Below the pieces are notes generated by a model. That model made no database searches. It saw only the letters and a program-made list of their open reading frames with translations, and was not told where the DNA came from. Below, one piece after another: positions 8,563 to 18,002 of a stretch of DNA of 64,000 bases. This DNA comes from Thalassovita mediterranea (GTDB lineage: Bacteria > Pseudomonadota > Alphaproteobacteria > Caulobacterales > Hyphomonadaceae), in assembly GCA_019448215.1 (NCBI GenBank), contig CP080408.1:744001-808000 (forward strand). The letters run 5' to 3'. Numbering within the stretch: the stretch's first letter is position 1; each line of letters opens with the position of its first letter. Position numbers and translations under genes: made by a program.

Positions 8563-11400
8563 ATGAAATTCCGCTACAGCAAGCTTATTACGACCGCTCT
8601 GGTCAGCGCAGGCATCGCGCAGATCGCAGCAGCAGACATCGTGCGCGGTCAGGTGACCGACGCGACCGGCGAAGCGCCGCTCGAAGGCGCCATCGTGCGC
8701 ATCGAGGGGCTCGACCGCTCCACCACGACGGATCGCTATGGCGACTACCGCTTCACCAACATCCCAGCCGGTGAGTACACGCTTTCGGTCAGCTATATCG
8801 GCGCGGCGCCAGTCACCGAGACGATCAATGTCGTCGACGACACACAGGTCGACATCCAGCTTGGCGGTGACGTGCGCTATCTCGACAACGTGCTCGTGGT
8901 TGGCTCTGCGGCTGCGCAGGCCGGCGCGATCAACCAGCAGCGCGCCTCGAATGCGATCATCAATGTGATCGACTCCGATGGTCTTGGTAACTTCCCTGAC
9001 ACGACGGTCGCTGACTCGCTGGCCCGCGTGCCTGGCCTCTCTATCGAGACCGACCAGGGCGAAGGCCGCTATGTCTCCATCCGCGGCATCAATACCGACC
9101 TCATCTCTGCCTCGATCAACGGCGTGCGGACCCCGTCACCAGAAGACCGCCGCGGCGTGCTTCTGGACGGTGTGCCATCTGACCTGCTCGACGGGATCGA
9201 AGTCCAGAAGTCGCTGACCCCTGATGTCGATGCAGACAGCCTTGGCGGTGTCATCAACCTTACCACCATTTCTGCCTTCGACCGCGATGGCCGCTTTATT
9301 CGCGCCAAGCTGGAAGGCGCGTATAATGAGATTTCGCAGGAGCTCTCGCCGAAAGCCACGCTGACCTATTCAGACGTGTTCGGTGACCAGCTCGGCGTTG
9401 CAATCTCGCTGAACTATCAGGACCTGCGTATCGAGACACATAACAATGAGGCCGATGAGTGGGCCCAGCTCGCCAATGGCGACTACTATCTCAATGACGG
9501 CTATGAGCATCGCTGGTACGGCCTCAACCGTGAGCGCATGGGCATCGTCGCCAATTTCGACTGGCGCCTCAATGAAACGACCGACCTCTACCTGCGTACC
9601 CTGTTCAACAATTACGAAGACGATGAAGTTCGCAACGTCCTCCAGTTCCGTGATCTGGACGATGTCGCTGACGAAGACGCCAATGGTGACGACGTCGTCG
9701 CTGACGGCTCGCAAATCACCCGTTTCACCGCATCGCTGCCGCTCAATGAGATGGGCGCAGAAGTCCGCGTGCGCCGTGAGGTTCGCCAGATCCAGACGGT
9801 CGCGCTTGGCGGCCAGTCCATCTGGGGCGACTGGGAAGCCGATTATGAGCTGTCCTACGCCTATGCCGAGGAAGACGACAGCGACAATCACGACGCGACC
9901 TTCCGCTATGAAGACATTCAGGACGATGTGCCGGAGAACGCGACCATCGACTTCTTCAAGCCAGAGCGCCCCGTCTGGTCCGGCGCGGCCATCCTCGACG
10001 CGATCTATGACCCGGCGAACTACAATCTCGATTCCTATGAGCGTGAGTTCACGGTCAATGAGGACACCGAGTTTGCGGGCCAGTTCAACGTCTCCCGCGA
10101 CAGCCTGATCGGCGACACGCCTGTCACCTGGAAAGCGGGCCTCAAGGTTCGTGACCGCGAAAAGATCCGCGATGTGAACATCCTCATTTACGAGGACAGC
10201 TCGATCAACCTCGCCGACTATGCCCGCGACAGCTTCATCGACAATTGGCGTCTCGGCAATCAGCAGCCGACCTGGCCGGATCCGGCCCTCACCCGCTCGC
10301 TTCGCGGTGCCTTCGGCCCGGGTGACCTCGACGAGGAAGGCAGCTTCTTCGACTCCAATGGCGAAGACTATGAGATCGATGAGCAGATCTATGCTGGCTA
10401 TGTCATGGGGACGTTCAACCTTGGCGCCCTGACGCTGGTGCCGGGCGTGCGTATCGAGCAGTCGAATATCGACCTTCGCGGCCGTGTCGTGCTGGAAGAT
10501 GACCTCACCGCATCCGTCACGAACTTCAGCAATGACTATACCAACGTCCTGCCGAGCGTGAACGCGAAGTATGAATTCAATGACCGGCTGATCGGGCGCG
10601 CGGCCTATTATGCCGCCGTGGTCCGTCCGGCCTTCGGTGAGATGGCGCCGTTCGTGTTCATCAATGATGACCGCGACGAAGCAGAGATTGGCAATCCAAA
10701 CCTCGACGCGCTCGAAGCGAACAACTTTGATCTGGGGATCGAGTTCTACCCGACCCAGCTGTCGGTTCTTTCTGCGGGCGTTTTCTACAAGGACATCTCG
10801 AACGCAATCTTCCCGGCGACCTTCGATATTGGCGACGTGCCCGGCAATGTGGACCTCTCTGCCATCCCGGCTGAGTACCTCAATGGCGACGATACGGATG
10901 CTGGCGAGATCGGTGAGGTCTCGACCTTCATCAATGTCGGCTCGAGCGAAATCTACGGCCTCGAGCTCAACTATGTGCAGGACCTTGGCGACCTCGCAGG
11001 TGCGCTTCAGGGCTTCCTCGTTTCGGCAAACCTGACGCTGACCGAGAGCGATGCGACGCTGCCGGATGGCCGCGATGTACGCTTTCTCAAGCAGTCGGAC
11101 ATGATCTGGAACGTCGCGCTCGGCTATGACCGCGGCCCTTGGGACCTTCGCGTCTCGGCGAACTATCGCGGTGATTATCTGGACGAGCTGGTCGATGCCA
11201 ATCTGGACCGCACGACCGATGACCGTCTTCTGGTCGAGGCTTCCGCCAAGTATGACGTGAACGACAACCTCCAGATCTATCTGGAAGGCAAGAACCTCAC
11301 CGATGAGCCGGAATACTATTATTTCGGCGACGAGCGCCGCCTCTCGCAATATGACGAGTTCGGCACGACAGTCGTCTTCGGCGCCCGCCTGACCTACTAG
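8563..11400 (+). CDS. TonB-dependent receptor with N-terminal carboxypeptidase-regulatory-like domain
   Basis: Outer-membrane receptor of 945 residues. A signal peptide (residues 1-24, ending AAA) is followed by a CarboxypepD_reg-like beta domain (about 26-100, VRGQVTDATGEAPLEGA), a plug domain (NFPDTTVADSLARVPGLSIE... VSIRGI) and a 22-strand barrel ending in a C-terminal aromatic residue (LTY). This architecture is typical of energised uptake of organic ligands in alphaproteobacteria. The phytase immediately downstream suggests the ligand is phytate or a product of its hydrolysis. Shine-Dalgarno AAGAGGGG lies about 12 bases before the ATG. Confidence 0.93.
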   Translation: MKFRYSKLITTALVSAGIAQIAAADIVRGQVTDATGEAPLEGAIVRIEGLDRSTTTDRYGDYRFTNIPAGEYTLSVSYIGAAPVTETINVVDDTQVDIQLGGDVRYLDNVLVVGSAAAQAGAINQQRASNAIINVIDSDGLGNFPDTTVADSLARVPGLSIETDQGEGRYVSIRGINTDLISASINGVRTPSPEDRRGVLLDGVPSDLLDGIEVQKSLTPDVDADSLGGVINLTTISAFDRDGRFIRAKLEGAYNEISQELSPKATLTYSDVFGDQLGVAISLNYQDLRIETHNNEADEWAQLANGDYYLNDGYEHRWYGLNRERMGIVANFDWRLNETTDLYLRTLFNNYEDDEVRNVLQFRDLDDVADEDANGDDVVADGSQITRFTASLPLNEMGAEVRVRREVRQIQTVALGGQSIWGDWEADYELSYAYAEEDDSDNHDATFRYEDIQDDVPENATIDFFKPERPVWSGAAILDAIYDPANYNLDSYEREFTVNEDTEFAGQFNVSRDSLIGDTPVTWKAGLKVRDREKIRDVNILIYEDSSINLADYARDSFIDNWRLGNQQPTWPDPALTRSLRGAFGPGDLDEEGSFFDSNGEDYEIDEQIYAGYVMGTFNLGALTLVPGVRIEQSNIDLRGRVVLEDDLTASVTNFSNDYTNVLPSVNAKYEFNDRLIGRAAYYAAVVRPAFGEMAPFVFINDDRDEAEIGNPNLDALEANNFDLGIEFYPTQLSVLSAGVFYKDISNAIFPATFDIGDVPGNVDLSAIPAEYLNGDDTDAGEIGEVSTFINVGSSEIYGLELNYVQDLGDLAGALQGFLVSANLTLTESDATLPDGRDVRFLKQSDMIWNVALGYDRGPWDLRVSANYRGDYLDELVDANLDRTTDDRLLVEASAKYDVNDNLQIYLEGKNLTDEPEYYYFGDERRLSQYDEFGTTVVFGARLTY

Positions 11401-11421
11401 TCACTGGCACACTGGCCAGAA

Positions 11422-11457
11422 GGCGGGCCGGAGCGCAAAACGCGCCTCCGGCCCGCC
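11422..11457 (+). terminator. Strong intercistronic hairpin between TonB receptor and phytase genes
   Basis: GGCGGGCCGGAG pairs perfectly (12 bp) with CTCCGGCCCGCC around a 12-base loop. There is no T-run after it, so it is more likely an mRNA-stabilising or attenuating element than a full terminator. Lower phytase than receptor expression, or a stabilised receptor transcript, would follow. Confidence 0.6.
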
Positions 11458-11494
11458 GCTATTTCAACCGGTACCCTTCAGGAGAATTTCCCAC

Positions 11495-12529
11495 ATGACT
11501 TTCCGTATCCTTCTGCTCGCCGGCGCAGCTGCTGCGACGCTTGCTGCCTGCGCAACCGATGATGTCTGGGTCGACGACGGCATCGTGGCCCAGCCCATTG
11601 CCGCCGCCTTTGAAACCGACCCGATGACCGGCATGGGCGACCGCGCCGACGACCCGGCGCTGTGGGTTCATCCATCTGACGTTTCGAAAAGCCTGATCCT
11701 CGGCACGAACAAGGATGAGGGCCTGCACGTCTATGACCTTTCGGGCGCTGAGCTTCAGTTCCTCGATGTCGGTCAGGTCAACAATGTCGATGTTCGCGGC
11801 AATGTGGCCGCCGCATCGAATGATGAGTTCAACACCATCACCATGTTCAGCATCAATGCCGACACCGGCGAGGTTTCTCACACCGGCGATGTGCAGACTG
11901 GCAAGGCAGAGCCTTACGGCATCTGTATGGGCGAGGTGGACGACACGGTGCTGATCATCCCGACCTACAAGGATGGCTCCATCCAGATCTGGGAGAGCAC
12001 GGATGCTGGCGTCACGCTCCAGCGGAGCTTACAGGTTGGCCAGTTCGGCCAGCTGCAGCTTGAAGGCTGCGTGGTCGATGATGCTGCAGGTATCGCCTTC
12101 ATCGGTGAGGAAGAGCACGGCATCTGGAAGCTGGACCTGCGCCAGCCAGAAAGCACACCTGAGATCGTCGATACGATCGAGGCCGGCAATGGCCTCGTCG
12201 CTGACGTCGAAGGGCTCTCGCTGTGGGTTGGAGAGGGCACGGAAGGCTATCTCGTCGCTTCGGCGCAGGCCGCTGATCGGTTCGTCGTCTATGACCGCGC
12301 GGCTCCGCATGCGGTACGCGGCATCTTCACGGTCACCGCCAGCGAGGATGGCAGCGTCGATGCGGTCAGCCACACCGACGGCCTGCATGTCTCCTCGACC
12401 GCCCTGCCCGGCTATCCGCGCGGGATCGTCATCGTTCAGGACGATGCGAATCCGACGCCAGAGGTCGACCAGAACTTCAAGATCGCAGACTGGGCTGACG
12501 TCGAAGCCGCTCTCGGCCTGACCGACTGA
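11495..12529 (+). CDS. phy: Beta-propeller phytase, lipoprotein
   Basis: A 344-residue 3-phytase of the beta-propeller (BPP) class, releasing phosphate from phytate in a calcium-dependent reaction. The signal peptide ends in the lipobox LAAC (Cys20), so the enzyme is probably anchored to the outer membrane. The hallmark DDPALWVHPSD (about residues 49-59) supplies calcium/phosphate ligands, followed by LGTNKDEGLHVYDLSG, YGICMG and EGCVVDD, all characteristic of BPP blades. It follows the TonB receptor by 94 bases and very likely belongs to the same uptake system. Confidence 0.9.
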   Translation: MTFRILLLAGAAAATLAACATDDVWVDDGIVAQPIAAAFETDPMTGMGDRADDPALWVHPSDVSKSLILGTNKDEGLHVYDLSGAELQFLDVGQVNNVDVRGNVAAASNDEFNTITMFSINADTGEVSHTGDVQTGKAEPYGICMGEVDDTVLIIPTYKDGSIQIWESTDAGVTLQRSLQVGQFGQLQLEGCVVDDAAGIAFIGEEEHGIWKLDLRQPESTPEIVDTIEAGNGLVADVEGLSLWVGEGTEGYLVASAQAADRFVVYDRAAPHAVRGIFTVTASEDGSVDAVSHTDGLHVSSTALPGYPRGIVIVQDDANPTPEVDQNFKIADWADVEAALGLTD

Positions 12530-12556
12530 TTGCGCGGCCTGCGCATGCTGAACTTG

Positions 12557-12586
12557 AAAGGGCTGGCCGTAAGGCCGGCCCTTTTT
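12557..12586 (+). terminator. Rho-independent terminator after phytase
   Basis: AAAGGGCTGGCC-gtaa-GGCCGGCCCTTT (12-bp stem, one G.T pair, tetraloop) followed by a T-run. It ends the receptor-phytase unit. Confidence 0.88.
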
Positions 12587-12649
12587 CTTGCGCCGCCTCC
12601 GGCCCGCGACTAGCGTTAAGGATATGCCAGCAGGAGGATATGCGACGTC

Positions 12650-13792
12650 GTGCTCAATGCTTCTTTCAAGACATTTCTCGCCGCTGCGGCGCTATGCGCC
12701 CTGCCCGCCCACGCCATGCCTGAAGAGAGCGAGACCGGCATGAGCGAGACCACAGATGCCACGCTGTCCCTGTCCGACCGGTTTGCACGTCTTGCGCTGG
12801 ACTGCGTGCACCGCGAATACCCGAACAAGATCAGTCACGTCATGCAGTCGGACGAAGATGCCCGCACGCCGCGCGAACTGACGCCCGCCTTCTATGGCTG
12901 CTTTGACTGGCACTCGTCGGTGCATGGCCACTGGCTTCTGGTGCGCACGCTGAACACCGCCCCGGACAGCACGCTCAAAGACGAAATCCGCACCAAGCTG
13001 GCGCAGAGCTTTACGCCAGAAAACATCGAAGGTGAGCTTGCCTATTATCAGGGTGCGGACCGGGCCTCATTCGAGCGGCCCTACGGCATTGCGTGGTTCC
13101 TGCAGCTGATCGCAGAGCTGGAAGAGAGCGACGACCCGCAGCTTGCTGAATGGCGCGAGACGCTGCGCCCGCTCGAAGCCGAGATCGTCGCCAATATGAT
13201 GGACTGGCTTCCGAAGCTCTCCTACCCGATCCGGCTTGGCACGCATAACCAGACCGCTTTCGCCTTTGGCCTGATGCTGGATTACGCCCGCACCGTTGGC
13301 GACGACGCGCTGGAAGAGGCACTGACCGACAAGATCAGCAGCTTCCATCTGGAAGATGTCAACTGCCCCATCGGCTATGAGCCGTCAGGTGAGGATTTCC
13401 TGTCGCCGTGCCTCATGGAAGCTGACCTGATGCGCCGCATTCTGGAGCCGCAGGAATTTGCCGCCTGGCTTTCAGGCTTCCTGCCAGACCTGCCCGAGGA
13501 CGGCAGCGCAGACTGGCTCGCGCCTGGCATCGTGCTGGACCCGTCCGATGGCAAGCTGGTGCATCTGGACGGGGTAAACCTGTCGCGGGCATGGGCGCTT
13601 GAGGGCATGGCGGCTGGCCTGCCAGCAGATGACCCGAGACGTGCTGGTCTGCTGGCCGCCGCCGAGGTTCACAAGGAAGCCGGCATCGTCGCCGTTTCAG
13701 ATGAGCACTATTCAGGCAGCCACTGGCTGGCGAGCTTTGCGACCTATCTGGAAACGCGCCGGGGCCTGACCGGGGCTGGCAGCGCCGACTGA
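12650..13792 (+). CDS. DUF2891 family protein, exported
   Basis: A 380-residue protein with a cleavable signal peptide (residues 1-22, ending AHA). The mature part matches the DUF2891 pattern: CVHREYPNKISHV near the start, YGCFDWHSSVHGHW, RPYGIAWFLQL, LGTHNQTAFAFGLMLDYA and DEHYSGSHWLASFATYL. The repeated Trp/His/Tyr blocks suggest an alpha/alpha-toroid enzyme fold, but no activity is established for the family. The start codon is a GTG at 12650 with an AGGAGG-like site about 15 bases upstream. Confidence 0.82.
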   Translation: MLNASFKTFLAAAALCALPAHAMPEESETGMSETTDATLSLSDRFARLALDCVHREYPNKISHVMQSDEDARTPRELTPAFYGCFDWHSSVHGHWLLVRTLNTAPDSTLKDEIRTKLAQSFTPENIEGELAYYQGADRASFERPYGIAWFLQLIAELEESDDPQLAEWRETLRPLEAEIVANMMDWLPKLSYPIRLGTHNQTAFAFGLMLDYARTVGDDALEEALTDKISSFHLEDVNCPIGYEPSGEDFLSPCLMEADLMRRILEPQEFAAWLSGFLPDLPEDGSADWLAPGIVLDPSDGKLVHLDGVNLSRAWALEGMAAGLPADDPRRAGLLAAAEVHKEAGIVAVSDEHYSGSHWLASFATYLETRRGLTGAGSAD

Positions 13793-13900
13793 CACTAAAC
13801 TCGAATTCACAAGGGTGACGGGGCGATAGCGCTTTTAATTACGCGCCGCGGCGCTTAGATACGTGGCAACAGACAAGAACCAAGTGAGAGGAACGGGACC

Positions 13901-15337
13901 ATGCAGGACTATCTCAAATTCTATATCAATGGCGAATGGGTCGACCCGGAAACGCCGCGCACCCTCGAGGTTGAGAACCCGGCCACAGAAGAGCCGTTTG
14001 CCCGCATCTCGCTCGGCTCAGAAGCCGATGTGGACAAGGCCGTCGCTGCCGCGAAAGCCGCATTCGAATCCTTCTCGCAGACCTCTGTCGAATTCCGCGC
14101 AGAACTTCTGGAAAAGATCGCCGCGGGCATCCAGGAACGCGCCAGCGACATGGCAAAGGCGATCTCTGACGAGATGGGCGCGCCAATGTGGCTCGCGAGT
14201 GCCGCCCAGGTGCCAGCCGGCATGGGTCACTACATGACCGCCGCGAAAATCCTGCGCGAATATCAGTGGGAAGAAGAGCGCGGCGCGACCCTGATCCGCA
14301 AGGAGCCAATCGGCGTCTGCGGTTTCATCACCCCATGGAACTGGCCGCAAAACCAGATCGCCTGTAAGGTTGCGCCTGCAATCGCAACGGGTTGCACCAT
14401 GGTGCTTAAGCCTTCTGAAATCGCACCGCTCGACGCGATGATTGTTGCAGAAATCTTCCATGACGCAGGCGTGCCACCGGGCGTCTTCAACCTCGTCAAT
14501 GGCGATGGCCCAGGCGTTGGTGCCTACATGTCCCAGCACCCTGGCATCGACATGATGAGCTTCACCGGTTCGACCCGCGCAGGCGTTCTCGTCAGTCAGG
14601 CCGCTGCCCCGACCGTCAAGCGCGTCGCGCTGGAACTCGGCGGCAAGTCCCCGAACATCGTCCTGCCGGATGCGGACCTGAAAAAGGCTGTCGCTGGCGG
14701 CGTCATGCAGATGATGACCAATACCGGCCAGTCCTGTAATGCGCCGTCGCGCATGCTCGTCCAGAAGGACCAGCAGGAAGAGGCGATCGCGATTGCCAAG
14801 GCCACCGCGGAGCAGGTCAAGGTTGGCGCAGGTGACGAAGCTCCTCGCGGTGCGATGGGCCCGATCGCCAATGGCAACCAGTGGAACAAGGTGCAGGACC
14901 TGATCCAGAAGGGCATCGACGAAGGCGCAACCCTCGTCACCGGTGGTACCGGCCGTCCGGAAGGCTTCAACAAGGGCTACTTCACCAAGCCGACTGTCTT
15001 TGCGAACGTCACCAATGACATGACGATTGCCCGCGAAGAAATCTTCGGCCCGGTTCTCTGCATCCTGCCTTACGAGACCGAGGAAGACGCGATCCGCATT
15101 GCAAACGACACCGTCTACGGCCTGTCGTCCTATGTGCAGTCGTCGGACCTCAACCATGCCCGCAAGGTCGGCAACCAGATCCGTGCAGGTAACGTCCACA
15201 TCAATGGCGCAGGTCCTGACTTCGCGACCGGCGCATTCGGCGGCTACAAGCAGTCGGGTATCGGCCGTGAGTGGGGCGATTATGGCTTTGAGGAATTCCT
15301 CGAAGTGAAAACGGTCTTTGGCAACGCGCCAGCCTAA
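13901..15337 (+). CDS. NAD(P)-dependent aldehyde dehydrogenase
   Basis: A 478-residue cytoplasmic ALDH superfamily enzyme oxidising an aldehyde to its acid. The catalytic cysteine is Cys279 in NTGQSCNAPSR and the general base is Glu245 in LELGGKSPNI; FTGSTRAG marks the Rossmann turn and PWNWP the N-terminal anchor. The closest substrate class cannot be read from sequence; the overall pattern resembles the broad-specificity betaine/aliphatic group. Shine-Dalgarno AGAGGAACGGG precedes the ATG. Its own terminator follows at 15366. Confidence 0.92.
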   Translation: MQDYLKFYINGEWVDPETPRTLEVENPATEEPFARISLGSEADVDKAVAAAKAAFESFSQTSVEFRAELLEKIAAGIQERASDMAKAISDEMGAPMWLASAAQVPAGMGHYMTAAKILREYQWEEERGATLIRKEPIGVCGFITPWNWPQNQIACKVAPAIATGCTMVLKPSEIAPLDAMIVAEIFHDAGVPPGVFNLVNGDGPGVGAYMSQHPGIDMMSFTGSTRAGVLVSQAAAPTVKRVALELGGKSPNIVLPDADLKKAVAGGVMQMMTNTGQSCNAPSRMLVQKDQQEEAIAIAKATAEQVKVGAGDEAPRGAMGPIANGNQWNKVQDLIQKGIDEGATLVTGGTGRPEGFNKGYFTKPTVFANVTNDMTIAREEIFGPVLCILPYETEEDAIRIANDTVYGLSSYVQSSDLNHARKVGNQIRAGNVHINGAGPDFATGAFGGYKQSGIGREWGDYGFEEFLEVKTVFGNAPA

Positions 15338-15365
15338 AATCGGCCTTTCTTGGCTAGAAATCATG

Positions 15366-15397
15366 AAAGCCCGCGGCGTCAAACCCGCGGGCTTTTT
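15366..15397 (+). terminator. Rho-independent terminator after aldehyde dehydrogenase
   Basis: AAAGCCCGCGG pairs with CCGCGGGCTTT (11 bp) around an 8-base loop, followed by a T-run. Confidence 0.88.
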
Positions 15398-15475
15398 GTC
15401 GCGCGGCGCTGTCCCAAACGGAACGCTGACAGGCTTCGTCTGTTGGCTTCTGGTATCGAACAGACAGGAGCGCAC

Positions 15476-15994
15476 ATGACGCAGATCAAGCCCGGCCAGG
15501 ACGCAGGCCCCCTTTCCCTCAACCTCATCAACGGCACGAACTGGACGCTGAGCGAGCAGGACGACAAGGCCCATCCGTGGCGGATGATCGTCGTCTATCG
15601 CGGCCTGCATTGCCCGCTCTGCAAGAAGCAGCTGACAGAGCTGACGGGCAAGCTGAAGGATATCGCCGGCAAGGGCATCAGCGTTGTCGCTGCGACGATG
15701 GAAGAAAAGTCGCGCGCAGACAAAGCGCACAAGGAATGGAAGCTGGACCAGCTGCCCATCGCCTATGAGATTGGCGAGGACTTCATCGAGAAGTTCGGCC
15801 TGTTCACCTCCAGCGCCATCAATGAGGATGAGCCTGACGTCTTCGCCGAACCCGCCATGCTGGTCTTCAAGGGCACCGACTATCATATGGGCTGGGTGCA
15901 ATCGGTCCCGTTTGCCCGCCCCGCGCTCGATGATGTCATCGACACGATCGAGTTCGTCGAGAGGAAGGACTACCCGCCCCGCGGCACCCGCTAG
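15476..15994 (+). CDS. Peroxiredoxin-like (AhpC/TSA fold) protein
   Basis: A 172-residue thioredoxin-fold protein of the peroxiredoxin-like family. The active-site loop reads YRGLHCPLCKKQ (Cys46 and Cys49), a CxxC in place of the single peroxidatic cysteine context of classical AhpC, so it may reduce peroxides or act as a thiol oxidoreductase. The later EPAMLVFKGTDYHMGWVQSVPFARP is the strand-turn region that closes the fold. The start at 15476 has ACAGGAG 6 bases upstream; an in-frame extension upstream crosses the terminator and is rejected. Confidence 0.85.
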   Translation: MTQIKPGQDAGPLSLNLINGTNWTLSEQDDKAHPWRMIVVYRGLHCPLCKKQLTELTGKLKDIAGKGISVVAATMEEKSRADKAHKEWKLDQLPIAYEIGEDFIEKFGLFTSSAINEDEPDVFAEPAMLVFKGTDYHMGWVQSVPFARPALDDVIDTIEFVERKDYPPRGTR

Positions 15995-16099
15995 GATCAT
16001 GAAGGGCCTGCAGCAATCACAGCAGTTTGATCGCGCGGTTGTATGGCATTCAGCTTCACCCGATATAGTTCTGATAGGAACAGTTCAGGGTTCAAAGCC

Positions 16100-16657
16100 A
16101 TGACCAAGACATATCTCATCCCGGCCCTCGCATCGCTCGCGCTGCTTGGTGCCTGCGCCACAGCAACGCCTTATCAGGCGGCGACACCATCGGACCGCGG
16201 TTACACCGAACAGCAGATCGAACAGAACCGCTGGGTGGTGAATTTCTCGGGCAACAGCCTGACCGACCGCCAGACGGTGGAGACCTATCTTCTCTACCGC
16301 GCGGCAGAGCTGACGGTGCAGACGGGCTATGACAATTTCCGCATGGTCCGCCGCACAACGGATGCTGACCGCAGCTTCGTGCCTGTCGGTGGCTCCTACA
16401 GCCATTTCAGCCCGTATTATCGCTTTTACGGGCCGCGTGGCCGCGCCGTTGCCTACTACCCCTATCACTGGCGCGGCGCAGGCGCGCACGATCCGTTTTT
16501 CTCGCGCGCACCTGACTACCGTGAAGTGACCAGGTTTGAGGCGTCCGCAGAAATCATGATGGGCCGCGGACCATCGCCGGATGACCCGGCTTATTTTGAT
16601 GCTCAGGATGTGCTGGCGAACCTGTCAGGTACGATCATGCGGCCGCAACCGCGTTAG
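16100..16657 (+). CDS. Caulobacter-type (CC0125/CC1285-like) lipoprotein
   Basis: A 185-residue lipoprotein: signal peptide with lipobox LGAC (Cys16 of MTKTYLIP...). The mature sequence carries NRWVVNFSGNSLTDRQTVETYLLYRAAELT, which fits a small family of alphaproteobacterial lipoproteins named after Caulobacter members; a Tyr/Arg/Pro-rich stretch (YYRFYGPRGRAVAYYPYHW) follows. Function unknown, presumably in the outer envelope. The start at 16100 is chosen because it begins the signal peptide. Confidence 0.75.
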   Translation: MTKTYLIPALASLALLGACATATPYQAATPSDRGYTEQQIEQNRWVVNFSGNSLTDRQTVETYLLYRAAELTVQTGYDNFRMVRRTTDADRSFVPVGGSYSHFSPYYRFYGPRGRAVAYYPYHWRGAGAHDPFFSRAPDYREVTRFEASAEIMMGRGPSPDDPAYFDAQDVLANLSGTIMRPQPR

Positions 16658-16684
16658 GCGGCTGATCTGATATTTCGCCACAAA

Positions 16685-16713
16685 AAAAGCCCGCCTTAGT
16701 CAGGCGGGCTTTT
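16685..16713. terminator. Bidirectional terminator between convergent genes
   Basis: AAAAGCCCGCC-ttagtca-GGCGGGCTTTT: an 11-bp stem with an A-run on one side and T-run on the other, placed between the lipoprotein and the convergent SDR gene. Confidence 0.9.
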
Positions 16714-16734
16714 CTGTGAGCGAGAGGCAGGCGC

Positions 16735-17514
16735 CTAGCGCGGTGCCATCCGGATGGCGCCGTCGAGGCGGACATCTTCGCCGTTGAAGTAGGCGTTGGT
16801 GATCATCTGCTCTGCGAGCGATGCGTACTCTTCCGGGTTGCCGAGGCGGGCCGGGTTCGGCACCTGCGCACCGAGCGCCTGCTTGACGTTCTCCGGGGCG
16901 CCCTGCAGCAGCGGGGTGTTGAAGATGCCCGGCAGGATCGTGTTGACGCGGATCAGTTCGCGCGACAGGTCGCGTGCGATTGGAAGCGTCATGCCGACAA
17001 CGCCGCCTTTGGAAGCGGAATAAGCTGCCTGACCGATCTGGCCGTCCTCAGCTGCAACCGAAGCAGTGTTGACGATCGCGCCGCGCTCACCGTCGATCGG
17101 GTCCAGCGTCATCATGCCAGCGGCAGACTTCGCGATGCAGCGGAAGGTGCCGACGAGGTTGATCTGGATAATGAGGTCGAACTTGTCGAGCGGGAAGTGG
17201 CTGATCTCGCCGCTATTCTTGTCACGGCTTGCGGTCTTGATCGCGTTGCCCGTGCCGGCGCAGTTCACGAGGATACGCTCCTGGCCGATGGCTTCGCGCG
17301 ACTTCTTGAAGCCTGCGTCGACAGACGCTTCATCGGTGACGTTCACCTTGCAGAAAACGCCGCCGAGTTCCTTGGCGAGGGCTTCGCCCTTTTCCTCGTT
17401 GAGGTCGAACAGAGCGACCTTCACGCCGTGCGAGGCGAGTTGTCTTGCAGTGGCCGCGCCGAGGCCCGATGCGCCGCCTGTGATAACCGCGCTGATGTCT
17501 GAGCTGAGTTTCAT
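16735..17514 (-). CDS. SDR oxidoreductase, HSD10-like (3-hydroxyacyl-CoA dehydrogenase type 2)
   Basis: A 259-residue short-chain dehydrogenase. The cofactor loop is GGASGLG (13-19), the aspartate FDLNE (36-40) favours NAD, and the catalytic set is Ser152 (NTASVAAEDG) with Tyr165 and Lys169 (YSASK). The GQIGQAAYSASKGG context and the LPGIFNTPLL block are those of HSD10-like enzymes acting on 3-hydroxyacyl-CoA in branched-chain or fatty-acid breakdown. The C-terminus YFNGEDVRLDGAIRMAPR agrees. Transcribed alone, divergent from the DUF1232 gene. Confidence 0.88.
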   Translation of the reverse strand: MKLSSDISAVITGGASGLGAATARQLASHGVKVALFDLNEEKGEALAKELGGVFCKVNVTDEASVDAGFKKSREAIGQERILVNCAGTGNAIKTASRDKNSGEISHFPLDKFDLIIQINLVGTFRCIAKSAAGMMTLDPIDGERGAIVNTASVAAEDGQIGQAAYSASKGGVVGMTLPIARDLSRELIRVNTILPGIFNTPLLQGAPENVKQALGAQVPNPARLGNPEEYASLAEQMITNAYFNGEDVRLDGAIRMAPR

Positions 17515-17582
17515 GTCTGATAGGTCTCCCTTGAACGTTCGGCTGATGCGAGCGATCTATAGAGGCAAGAAAGGCTGTGCCA

Positions 17583-17987
17583 ATGCGTCACCCAACGGAA
17601 ATTGTGATCGAGAACGGAGAGGACGGGCCACGCGCCCTGCCGCTATCGCTTGAACGCGACCGCAGGCGCACCCGGAAAGGCTTCATGCCGAAGCTTTTGC
17701 GGGTCGCTGGACGCGTCCCCTTTGCCGATGATCTGGCGGCTGCGTATTACGCGGCAGTCGATCCTTTGACACCGCGCAAGGCCAAGGCGGTCTTGTTCGC
17801 TGCACTTGGTTATTTCGTGCTGCCAACCGACTGGGTGCCGGACTTTGTCGTAGGCTTCGGCTTTGCAGACGATGCGACGGTGCTGGCAACGGCGCTGTCG
17901 ATTGTCGGGGCGCAGGTGCGCGAACGTCACCGCCGGGCTGCCCGCAGGCTGCTCGACCTTCCGGAACCTGAAAATGACGAGGCCTAG
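17583..17987 (+). CDS. DUF1232 (YkvA-like) protein
   Basis: A 134-residue protein with a central DUF1232 segment: ALGYFVLPTDWVPDFVVGFGFADDATVLATAL. The PxDWxPDxxxxxGxxDD pattern and the short hydrophobic helices around it define the family, whose role is unknown but which is often membrane-associated. An upstream GTG at 17577 is also possible; the ATG at 17583 has better spacing to AAGAAAGG. Confidence 0.8.
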   Translation: MRHPTEIVIENGEDGPRALPLSLERDRRRTRKGFMPKLLRVAGRVPFADDLAAAYYAAVDPLTPRKAKAVLFAALGYFVLPTDWVPDFVVGFGFADDATVLATALSIVGAQVRERHRRAARRLLDLPEPENDEA

Positions 17988-18002
17988 GCGCGGCGCAGCC
18001 GT

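Noticed and set aside
9370-11349. A 659-codon open frame antisense to the TonB receptor gene
   Set aside because: It mirrors the codon structure of a high-GC gene, has no recognisable domains, and the sense strand encodes a complete receptor.
14018-16000. A 660-codon antisense frame across the aldehyde dehydrogenase and peroxiredoxin-like genes
   Set aside because: Spans two well-supported genes and a terminator; a composition artefact.
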